Shown here: piece after piece, positions 36,271 through 46,093 of the stretch
How the letters are laid out: every line of letters starts with the position of its first letter
Numbering within the stretch: position 1 is the stretch's first letter
Assembly: GCA_003952965.2 (NCBI GenBank)
Contig: CM025854.1
Span: 26,407,615-26,471,614 of the forward strand
Direction of reading: 5' to 3'
Source of the DNA: Morella rubra
Taxonomy: Eukaryota > Streptophyta > Magnoliopsida > Fagales > Myricaceae
Length of the DNA stretch: 64,000 bases
Made by a program: the position numbers and the translations under genes
The notes under the pieces: generated by a model
What the model saw: the letters and a program-made list of their open reading frames with translations, nothing else
Told to the model about the DNA's origin: nothing
Database searches by the model: none

Positions 36271-38690
36271 TGATGGGAATTATTTTGATAGGGTCTCTGG
36301 CCTAGACCTCTAACTAATGCCTAAGACCTTCACAAGTATGACTTATGAGTACACGCGGTAAGCCCACGCCTAAAAGATAATGCTTAATTGGCCTTCCCAT
36401 TGATGTACCTAATAATCATATAAAAGCCAAAGAAAGGAAAAGCAAAGAAAAATTAAAGAAAGATGGATGGTTGTGAAGTTGGAGGAATAAAACCACAAGC
36501 CTAAGCTTGAATGAGTTAACACTTGAGACTAGCTAAGAATCTAAGGCTTTGTAAGCCTTAAGCTTGTAGAGCCGATGCTCTGAGATAAGCGCAGTACTTA
36601 CAAATAAACAAGCCAAAGCCACCCAAGATGAGCTTAGAACTTGATAGAAAAAACCTTGACAAGTAGAAGACCAAAGCTCGAGAGAGCCACACCCAAACTT
36701 AATACCCTTACTACTTACTAATGAATCCAGCATAATGTCAATTCAGAAGCCAAAACTCAAGAGAGCCACACTCGACCTAAATGCCTTCTCACTTACAACC
36801 ATACTTTGGAACATTATCAAGGGAAAGACCAAAGAACAAGAGAAAGACGACTGTGCCAAATACACTTTCCAAGGCCAACGCACCGCTAGTAGAGTGACCA
36901 CCACTAACCTACTAGTATTTCGAAACTTAAGTAAGCTTAATCTAGCATCTAACATGAAAGAATCACGTCTATGTTAGGCCAAAGGTGGGACATGGGTCAC
37001 ATATCGATAAAAGGCACTAAGGCCAAAAGCTCCTGTGGAGGCTCAATTTGATAAACATTGGGGTAAACTCATAGTTAGCCCTCTATATTTGAGCAAAAAT
37101 CAAGTTGCTACCCTTATTTTTTAATCCAACAATTTGAGACCCATAACTTTCAAAACTTATCGATCTTCACCCCCCGTCTAAATTAGACTTTAAATCAAAT
37201 GGAAAAGCATGAAAAATGACCAAAATGCCCCTCCAAAATAAAATTAATAAAAAATTCATTAAAAATAAAAAATGATATTTTTTTAAAAAATAATATTTTT
37301 AATAAAATGTTGAAAATATATTTCTACAATTATTTATTTCTTAAATTTATATTATTTTTATTTATTTTTTAAAATTTAGCCTTGGAAGGGCATTTTGGTC
37401 ATTTTGCACAATTTTCGTTTGACTTAATGCCTGATTTAGATGGGGCGAAGATTGAAAGGTTTTGTAAGTTATGGGTCTCAAATTGTTGAATTGAAAAATA
37501 AGGGTAGTAACTTGCTTTTTGTCTAAACATAGGGGGCTAACTATGAGTTTATCCCATAAATATTTAATGGATGTTTTATAATGGGTGCCATAAGGGCGTA
37601 TTTATACTCCCTATATGGGCTTGGACGACAAGTGTCTTTCCTTGTAAAAGAAAGATTTGATTACCACTCAAATCATATCTTCTAAGATCAAGCCAAATTC
37701 AAAAGGAAAGATCTTGAAGAAATCCTTCCTTGTAGGCCAAAACTTACCCAACTAGAAGCCAATCAATCAAGGATTGATTTGCCCATTATTGACCATAATG
37801 TGGCAGGCCATATGCTTCCATAATGGGAGTTAACCCTAATTGCTACATGCTCTAAAATCTCTTAACATCAATCAAGGATCAATCTTTCAAAATAGGATTA
37901 AGATTGTTTTATTCATTGATACAAACCAACACGGTATTGTTTTGACATCAAAGCAAATAAAGATAAAACTAAAAAATCGAGTATTCGGCCATATAGGGAT
38001 GGGTTTCCCTCTATGGCACTTTCAAGGCCGCTTGTGGCCGTCGCCGCTCTACCACTATGTAGGGTGGTGACATCAATTGGCTCCATGGATCCTCCTGGGT
38101 CTTTTGGAACCAAATTGTCATATGTTCTTCAATGGGCTGCCATTGCCACTCCGTCACCTTGTATGCTAGTGATGTTAAATAGTTCCATCGATCCTGTTGA
38201 GTTGTCTGGAACCAACTTGTCGTAAGGTATTCCTAGCGCCGTTGTTGCCGCCACTACTCTAACACCTTGTGGGGTGGTGATGTCGTTAGGCTCCATTGAT
38301 CATCCTAGATCATATGGAACCCACCTCACATGAGCTCCTTCATTCGTCGCTTTGTCCGTGGCAGTTTGGTGGTGCTACCAAACCATTCCAATAAGCATTT
38401 GGAGCTTCTAAGAATCAACCCTCCGTATACTTTTCCTGGCACCGTCGTGGCATGTGGTGCCACCTTTGTGCTCTTTAGGTCTTCCCGATCCTTCCAGCAT
38501 CATAAAGCTATGCAACCATTTTATGCCAACTCGAGGCTTGTGGCTTTGGTTGTTGATGTTCATAGGTATTGGTCATGCCCTTTTGCTCCTAGGCACGTCA
38601 TGATTGGGCCCATCTCTGTCAGGTGGCTTGTTAAGAGTGCTTGCAAACCTCATTTTTCCTAAGCCTCTAGTAGCGTCGTTGTCATTTTTA
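36271..38690. other. inserted 2.4-kb segment between R' and rbcS copy 2
   Basis: This DNA separates R' from the rbcS upstream sequence that follows R directly in copy 1, so it looks inserted. It contains a Mutator-type MITE (37060-37555). At about 38048-38330 there are three imperfect repeats of roughly 75-bp words spaced about 100 bp apart (GTGGTGAYRTC...GGAACC). Frames at 38013-38225 and 38330-38662 resemble no protein I know. The composition of 36290-37050 and 37565-37900 is reminiscent of long-terminal-repeat sequence, but I cannot identify ends. Confidence 0.45.
37060..37555. mobile_element. Mutator-type MITE (496 bp) containing the duplication breakpoint
   Basis: Terminal inverted repeats of about 180 bp start GGGGTAAACTCATAGTTAGC and end GCTAACTATGAGTTTATCCC. 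A 9-bp flanking duplication with one mismatch (ATAAACATT 37051-37059, ATAAATATT 37556-37564) marks it as Mutator-type. The centre is AT-rich and non-coding. The left edge of the 4.35-kb tandem unit falls inside its right arm, and a partial copy of that arm recurs at 41759-41910. Confidence 0.85.
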
Positions 38691-39145
38691 GTTTAGTCAT
38701 TGTGAAGGTGTAGCGAATGCTATTGTAGGTCTGCTAGATAATGGGTTTGGCCACTTTTGTGTGGTGTTTTTCTTTTGGGTACCAAATGGGCCTGTGTATT
38801 CTGCAAAGCCTTTCAAGGGGTTTGGTGGCTTATGGATTGGCAATGTTATGCTAGGTTTTCGGTGTAGGCTGTGGGAATCGGAAAGTAGACTGGCAATCTC
38901 CTTTCTATGTGGGCTTTAGGGCCCATTCCAAGTGATTTTGTGTTAGTGAATTTGACAGAAGAAAAAGATTGACTTCTTTAAAGGATCGGGACCAGGGATA
39001 ATATTGAATTCAATACATTAAAATAAGTCCAAAGAAGGAATGGTCTTGAAAGGTGCAGTACAAAAGATATGAAAGAGAATGCAAGGAAAGGATTGACAAG
39101 AAGTAATCTTTAACCACCATCACTCATTCATGCCTTCTCGGATGA

Positions 39146-39211
39146 GATAAGATTATGGAGGTCGTCCATGTGGCACTGTCATTATGGTGCTTAACGAAAA
39201 GGCTAGATTCA
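39146..39211 (+). promoter_or_regulatory. remnant rbcS light-response module (copy 2)
   Basis: The I-box GATAAGATTA (from 39146) and degenerate G-box CCATGTGGCA (39166-39175) are kept as in copy 1. The second I-box is changed to GAAAAGG. The same block recurs in copy 3 about 4349 bp downstream (43495-43560). Confidence 0.5.
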
Positions 39212-39420
39212 AAAAATTTCCACTCTTATGTGGCCAATACGTCGTTGCAATGTTACCATTCATTTGATCCAACGGTCATAGTTTCTTTGAACTCAAGTCC
39301 ATTAATCTCTGGCCACAGGATATGAAATATCTCATTTACCCAATAATATATATGCAATGGGATTAGAAGGTTTGTAGCTCTAGCAAAAGAGTTTGGAGAG
39401 ATAACGCTTGGAGAAAAGAA

Positions 39421-40326
39421 ATGGCTTCCTCCATGATTTCGTTGGCCACTGTTGCCACCGTCAACCGTGCCTCTTTTGCCCAGGCCAGCATGGTTGCACC
39501 TTTCACCAGCCTCAAGTCTGCCGCAACTTTCCCGGTCAACCAAAAGACCAACAACAACATTGCCTCCATCTCGAGAAACGATGGAAGAGTGCAATGCATG
39601 CAGGTACACCATGAAACAAAATATCGTTGAGAATGGGTTTGAAAAGACTCGTAAAGCTTCCATGTCATAAATCTGCATGTTAGGCCAATAGATGTTGCAA
39701 TTTGTATTACTTCACATTGTGACATTATTTATTTATTTTGTAGGAGTAGATTTTTCATCATTCTTACATGATTGAATCATAAAACGCCTCAGAAATGCGA
39801 GTCAATTTTGTATTCGAGAATGTCTGCTTAGACTGCTTACATCAGTGAACTCCATAAGTGCAAGTGTGGCCTCTACTTGGCCTGAAGAAGTTCAAGACTC
39901 TTTCCTACCTTCCTCCCCTCAATATGGAGTCATTGGGGCAAGGATGTAGATTACCTTCTAAAAAAGGGATGGATTCCCTGCTTGGAATTCGAGTTGGAGG
40001 ACATTCTCGCTCTCCTTTGGTTCTTCTCATGTTTGTTTCTAAGTTTTCAGGGTATGTGTTTGTACTGATGGTTGATGATTCTTGGTGTATGTAGCACGAC
40101 TTTGTCTACCGTGAGAACAATAGGTCATCAAGGTACTACGATGGCCGCTACTGAACCATTGTGGAAGCTCCCCATGTTTGGATGCACAGACTCCTTGCAG
40201 GTCTTGAGGGAGCTTGAGGAGTGCATGAAGGCTTATCCCATTGCCTTCATCCGTATCATTAAATTCGACAATAAGCGCCAACTGCAGTGCATCAGTTTCA
40301 TTGTCTACAAACCTCCTAGCTTCTAA
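39421..40326 (+). pseudogene. rbcS: Rubisco small subunit pseudogene, copy 2
   Basis: Nominal exons are 39421-39603 (transit peptide to ...GRVQCMQ), 39864-39999 and 40095-40326 ([11 protein letters not shown]...[10 protein letters not shown], stop TAA 40324-40326). Unlike copy 1, the full 3' end is present. Five lesions are visible. The intron 1 acceptor CAG is CAA. Exon 2 has one extra G (TTGGGGCAAGG for TTGGGCAAGG). The intron 2 donor GGT is GGA. The conserved Trp codon in GRYW is TGA. One T is inserted just after (ACCATTGTGG for ACCATGTGG). No functional small subunit can be made. All five are shared with copy 3, so they predate the 4.35-kb duplication. Confidence 0.93.
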
Positions 40327-41081
40327 TTAACAAAGTTAATTAAAGCTCTAAATGTACCCATTTTCGGGGGTCGGTTTGTTTAAATTGTACCTCTCGGCTG
40401 CTTAAGACCTTTTGTTTTTGCTCTTTCATTTTGGTGACCATTCGCTTGGTTTTGTAGTATTTGGATTTGTGTTTTTCGGATTTCCGAATGCAGTGGATGA
40501 GAACTAATGAATAAAAGGGTATTTTCTTGCCAATTCCGTGAAGAATCTTTTTCTATGAAGCATTGAAATCCGTTGAGTAAAGTGATTTTTCTCTTAAAAT
40601 TTATAATACATCTTCTAATTGGCCATTAAACTACCAAGAACAGCAATTGACGGCCTAGAAATAGAATATTATTTATTTTGGAATGTGCCCTTTTTGCCAA
40701 TATATACGCCAATTATTACTTTACTCGTGTTCTATTTCTTTCGTTCCTCGTGATGATCTTCCTTAATTTACGGCGGATACACATCGTGCATCAAGTGACA
40801 GTTTAAAGGAAAACTTATAGGGATCACAGAAGCATGTACCTTCTCGTTGAAGCATGAACGAGTTTCTAAGTTTCTAAAAACTCACTGTTATTCAGTCAAG
40901 AACTCCTTTAATAAATCAAGCACAAGTAGACCGTGCTCAAGCTTCATTGATGTAAGTGCGCATATTTGGGATTCACGCTAGCTATATTCATGGTAATTGA
41001 GACCATAAACCTAGGTCAGAATGTTAAGGGCCTGCTTGCTCCCAGAGAAAACAATCATCTTCATGCGAAGCTGTCGCAGAC

Positions 41082-41332
41082 TCGAATTCTCTCCTAAGAG
41101 TGAATTACCTAATGGGTCCTAACAGGTCATTAGATGGATAAAAACACATTAATGAATCCATCTAATGATCTATATTAAAATGTCCAATGAGGCCCCATCC
41201 AGAGTTTTTTTTTAGCATTTTTTTGAGCATTTAATATAGATCATTGAATTAATTTATTAATATGTTGTCATCTATCCAATAGCCTATTAGGACTCATTAA
41301 GTAATTCTCTCTTAGAAGGGAATCACAATTCC
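41082..41332. mobile_element. foldback MITE, about 250 bp (unit 1 copy)
   Basis: The left arm CCTAAGAGTGAATTACCTAATGGG... is inverted at the right end as ...CATTAAGTAATTCTCTCTTAGAAGG, with arms of about 80-100 bp. The centre holds poly(T) and AT-rich sequence. No clean target-site duplication was found, so the superfamily is open. It was duplicated passively with the 4.35-kb unit. Confidence 0.65.
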
Positions 41333-41747
41333 ACTGTCGCACCAAGATCATCATTTCGAAGTAGCAGTTTATATGATCCAACATTGCAGTTTAAGAAGAG
41401 AAATCAATAATTCTATATCGAAGTTAGAAGGAATCAACAATTTCCATTGTGGCTTAAGCTTAGCTTAATTATTAATGAAGATAATTAAGAAACTAAGTCA
41501 CGCTTGAGCTCGTCATTGATAGTTGATTCAAAATATATCTCCCGAAGTTGTAGTTTGATTACCTTGTTCCAACTGCTCTGAATACAATGCCCATGCGCGC
41601 GGTTGGACCCTTGATAGCTAGTACATTTGTGGACATGCCTTGCCCTGTATCAGATAAAGCTAAGAGATAAAAGTGTTATTTTCTGCGTTTTCGCCACCGG
41701 AATGTAAATTAGACAAGACAGTTAAAATGTGCAATCCACAAATGCAC

Positions 41748-41776
41748 ATTTTCGGGGGTCGTCATTTTGTTTGTTT
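41748..41776. other. duplication junction with filler
   Basis: Between the last base shared with the end of unit 2 (41747) and resumed MITE homology lies ATTTTCGGGGGTCG, identical to 14 bp in the rbcS 3' flank near 40360-40373. It is followed by TCATTTTGTTTGTTTGACTT, which partly matches the MITE arm at about 37399-37425. The filler therefore looks copied from two nearby places. Confidence 0.7.
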
Positions 41777-43769
41777 GACTTAATTGATTTAGATGGGGGG
41801 CGAAGATTGAAAGGTTTTGTAAGTTATGGGTCTCAAATTGTTGAATTGAAAAATAAGGGTAGTAACTTGCTTTTTGTCTAAACATAGGGGGCTAACTATG
41901 AGTTTATCCCATAAATATTTAATGGATGTTTTATAATGGGTGCCATAAGGGCGTATTTATACTCCCTATATGGGCTTGGACGACAAGTGTCTTTCCTTGT
42001 AAAAGAAAGATTTGATTACCACTCAAATCATATCTTCTAAGATCAAGCCAAATTCAAAAGGAAAGATCTTGAAGAAATCCTTCCTTGTAGGCCAAAACTT
42101 ACCCAACTAGAAGCCAATCAATCAAGGATTGATTTGCCCATTATTGACCATAATGTGGCAGGCCATATGCTTCCATAATGGGAGTTAACCCTAATTGCTA
42201 CATGCTCTAAAATCTCTTAACATCAATCAAGGATCAATCTTCCAAAATAGGTAAGATTGTTTTAATTGATACAAACCAACACGGTATTGTTTTGACATCA
42301 AAGCAAATAAAGATAAAACTAAAAAATCGAGTATTCGGCCATATAGGGATGGGTTTCCCTCTATGGCACTTCAAGGCCGCTTGTGGCCGTCGCCGCTCTA
42401 CCACTATGTAGGGTGGTGACATCAATTGGCTCCATGGATCCTCCTGGGTCTTTTGGAACCAAATTGTCATATGTTCTTCAATGGGCTGCCATTGCCACTC
42501 CGTCACCTTGTATGCTAGTGATGTTAAATAGTTCCATCGATCCTGTTGAGTTGTCTGGAACCAACTTGTCGTAAGGTATTCCTAGCGCCGTTGTTGCCGC
42601 CACTACTCTAACACCTTGTGGGGTGGTGATGTCGTTAGGCTCCATTGATCATCCTAGATCATATGGAACCCACCTCACATGAGCTCCTTCATTCGTCGCT
42701 TTGTCCGTGGCAGTTTGGTGGTGCTACCAAACCATTCCAATAAGCATTTGGAGCTTCTAAGAATCAACCCTCCGTATACTTTTCCTGGCACCGTCGTGGC
42801 ATGTGGTGCCACCTTTGTGCTCTTTAGGTCTTCCCGATCCTTCCAGCATCATAAAGCTATGCAACCATTTTATGCCAACTCGAGGCTTGTGGCTTTGGTT
42901 GTTGATGTTCATAGGTATTGGTCATGCCCTTTTGCTCCTAGGCACGTCATGATTGGGCCCATCTCTGTCAGGTGGCTTGTTAAGAGTGCTTGCAAACCTC
43001 ATTTTTCCTAAGCCTCTAGTAGCGTCGTTGTCATTTTTAGTTTAGTCATTGTGAAGGTGTAGCGAATGCTATTGTAGGTCTGCTAGATAATGGGTTTGGC
43101 CACTTTTGTGTGGTGTTTTTCTTTTGGGTACCAAATGGGCCTGTGTATTCTGCAAAGCCTTTCAAGGGGTTTGGTGGCTTATGGATTGGCAATGTTATGC
43201 TAGGTTTTCGGTGTAGGCTGTGGGAATCGGAAAGTAGACTGGCAATCTCCTTTCTATGTGGGCTTTAGGGCCCATTCCAAGTGATTTTGTGTTAGTGAAT
43301 TTGACAGAAGAAAAAGATTGACTTCTTTAAAGGATCGGGACCAGGGATAATATTGAATTCAATACATTAAAATAAGTCCAAAGAAGGAATGGTCTTGAAA
43401 GGTGCAGTACAAAAGATATGAAAGAGAATGCAAGGAAAGGATTGACAAGAAGTAATCTTTAACCACCATCACTCATTCATGCCTTCTCGGATGAGATAAG
43501 ATTATGGAGGTCGTCCATGTGGCACTGTCATTATGGTGCTTAACGAAAAGGCTAGATTCAAAAAATTTCCACTCTTATGTGGCCAATACGTCGTTGCAAT
43601 GTTACCATTCATTTGATCCAACGGTCATAGTTTCTTTGAACTCAAGTCCATTAATCTCTGGCCACAGGATATGAAATATCTCATTTACCCAATAATATAT
43701 ATGCAATGGGATTAGAAGGTTTGTAGCTCTAGCAAAAGAGTTTGGAGAGATAACGCTTGGAGAAAAGAA

Positions 43770-44675
43770 ATGGCTTCCTCCATGATTTCGTTGGCCACTG
43801 TTGCCACCGTCAACCGTGCCTCTTTTGCCCAGGCCAGCATGGTTGCACCTTTCACCAGCCTCAAGTCTGCCGCAACTTTCCCGGTCAACCAAAAGACCAA
43901 CAACAACATTGCCTCCATCTCGAGAAACGATGGAAGAGTGCAATGCATGCAGGTACACCATGAAACAAAATATCGTTGAGAATGGGTTTGAAAAGACTCG
44001 TAAAGCTTCCATGTCATAAATCTGCATGTTAGGCCAATAGATGTTGCAATTTGTATTACTTCACATTGTGACATTATTTATTTATTTTGTAGGAGTAGAT
44101 TTTTCATCATTCTTACATGATTGAATCATAAAACGCCTCAGAAATGCGAGTCAATTTTGTATTCGAGAATGTCTGCTTAGACTGCTTACATCAGTGAACT
44201 CCATAAGTGCAAGTGTGGCCTCTACTTGGCCTGAAGAAGTTCAAGACTCTTTCCTACCTTCCTCCCCTCAATATGGAGTCATTGGGGCAAGGATGTAGAT
44301 TACCTTCTAAAAAAGGGATGGATTCCCTGCTTGGAATTCGAGTTGGAGGACATTCTCGCTCTCCTTTGGTTCTTCTCATGTTTGTTTCTAAGTTTTCAGG
44401 GTATGTGTTTGTACTGATGGTTGATGATTCTTGGTGTATGTAGCACGACTTTGTCTACCGTGAGAACAATAGGTCATCAAGGTACTACGATGGCCGCTAC
44501 TGAACCATTGTGGAAGCTCCCCATGTTTGGATGCACAGACTCCTTGCAGGTCTTGAGGGAGCTTGAGGAGTGCATGAAGGCTTATCCCATTGCCTTCATC
44601 CGTATCATTAAATTCGACAATAAGCGCCAACTGCAGTGCATCAGTTTCATTGTCTACAAACCTCCTAGCTTCTAA
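43770..44675 (+). pseudogene. rbcS: Rubisco small subunit pseudogene, copy 3
   Basis: Nominal exons are 43770-43952, 44213-44348 and 44444-44675. The sequence matches copy 2 at a constant offset of 4349 bp and carries the same five lesions: lost intron 1 acceptor, +1 in exon 2, lost intron 2 donor, Trp-to-stop in GRYW, and +1 beside it. No difference from copy 2 is visible in the exons. The gene was already dead when the unit duplicated. An assembly duplication would give the same appearance, but the scattered indels between the units argue for a real duplication or for two haplotypes joined. Confidence 0.92.
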
Positions 44676-45427
44676 TTAACAAAGTTAATTAAAGCTCTAA
44701 ATGTACCCATTTTCGGGGGTCGGTTTGTTTAAATTGTACCTCTCGGCTGCTTAAGACCTTTTGTTTTTGCTCTTTCATTTTGGTGACCATTCGCTTGGTT
44801 TTGTAGTATTTGGATTTGTGTTTTTCGGATTTCCGAATGCAGTGGATGAGAACTAATGAATAAAAGGGTATTTTCTTGCCAATTCCGTGAAGAATCTTTT
44901 TCTATGAAGCATTGAAATCCGTTGAGTAAAGTGATTTTTCTCTTAAAATTTATAATACATCTTCTAATTGGCCATTAAACTACCAAGAACAGCAATTGAC
45001 GGCCTAGAAATAGAATATTATTTATTTTGGAATGTGCCCTTTTTGCCAATATATACGCCAATTATTACTTTACTCGTGTTCTATTTCTTTCGTTCCTCGT
45101 GATGATCTTCCTTAATTTACGGCGGATACACATCGTGCATCAAGTGACAGTTTAAAGGAAAACTTATAGGGATCACAGAAGCATGTACCTTCTCGTTGAA
45201 GCATGAACGAGTTTCTAAGTTTCTAAAAACTCACTGTTATTCAGTCAAGAACTCCTTTAATAAATCAAGCACAAGTAGACCGTGCTCAAGCTTCATTGAT
45301 GTAAGTGCGCATATTTGGGATTCACGCTAGCTATATTCATGGTAATTGAGACCATAAACCTAGGTCAGAATGTTAAGGGCCTGCTTGCTCCCAGAGAAAA
45401 CAATCATCTTCATGCGAAGCTGTCGCA

Positions 45428-45676
45428 GACTCGAATTCTCTCCTAAGAGTGAATTACCTAATGGGTCCTAACAGGTCATTGGATGGATAACACATTAATG
45501 AATCCATCTAATGATCTATATTAAAATGTCCAATGAGGCCCCATCCAGAGTTTTTTTTTAGCATTTTTTTGAGCATTTAATATAGATCATTGAATTAATT
45601 TATTAATATGTTGTCATCTATCCAATAGCCTATTAGGACTCATTAAGTAATTCTCTCTTAGAAGGGAATCACAATT
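45428..45676. mobile_element. foldback MITE, about 250 bp (unit 2 copy)
   Basis: Same element as at 41082-41332, carried in the second tandem unit. It has one substitution and a 3-bp deletion (GGATAAAAACACATT versus GGATAACACATT) inside its left arm. Confidence 0.65.
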
Positions 45677-46093
45677 CCACTGTCGCACCAAGATCATCAT
45701 TTCGAAGTAGCAGTTTATATGATCCAACATTGCAGTTTAAGAAGAGAAATCAATAATTCTATATCGAAGTTAGAAGGAATCAACAATTTCCATTGTGGCT
45801 TAAGCTTAGCTTAATTATTAATGAAGATAATTAAGAAACTAAGTCACGCTTGAGCTCGTCATTGATAGTTGATTCAAAATATATCTCCCGAAGTTGTAGT
45901 TTGATTACCTTGTTCCAACTGCTCTGAATACAATGCCCATGCGCGCGGTTGGACCCTTGATAGCTAGTACATTTGTGGACATGCCTTGCCCTGTATCAGA
46001 TAAAGCTAAGAGATAAAAGTGTTATTTTCTGCGTTTTCGCCACCGGAATGTAAATTAGACAAGACAGTTAAAATGTGCAATCCACAAATGCAC

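Larger units (their letters stand above)
37398..41747. repeat. tandem duplication unit 1 (4.35 kb)
   Basis: The unit runs from the right arm of the MITE through the inserted segment, rbcS copy 2 and its 3' flank to AATGCAC at 41741-41747. It repeats at 41759-46093. The two units have identical predicted frames throughout. I see only two substitutions and four short indels (2, 3, 1 and 3 bp) outside the junction, which changes the offset from 4355 to 4349 to 4346 bp. Confidence 0.95.
41759..46093. repeat. tandem duplication unit 2 (4.35 kb)
   Basis: Near-identical repeat of 37398-41747. It starts inside a truncated copy of the MITE right arm (41759-41910) and ends at AATGCAC (46087-46093), where the sequence changes to an A-run and unrelated DNA. 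It contains rbcS copy 3. Confidence 0.95.

Noticed and set aside
38330-38662. 110-residue frame, identical in the second unit at 42679-43011
   Set aside because: It resembles no protein, and identity between units follows from the recent duplication, not from selection.
39253-39725. Two overlapping minus-strand frames of 120-141 residues, repeated at 43602-44074 and, in part, at 34525-35024
   Set aside because: They are antisense to rbcS exon 1 and its upstream region; their repetition only reflects the duplicated rbcS sequence.
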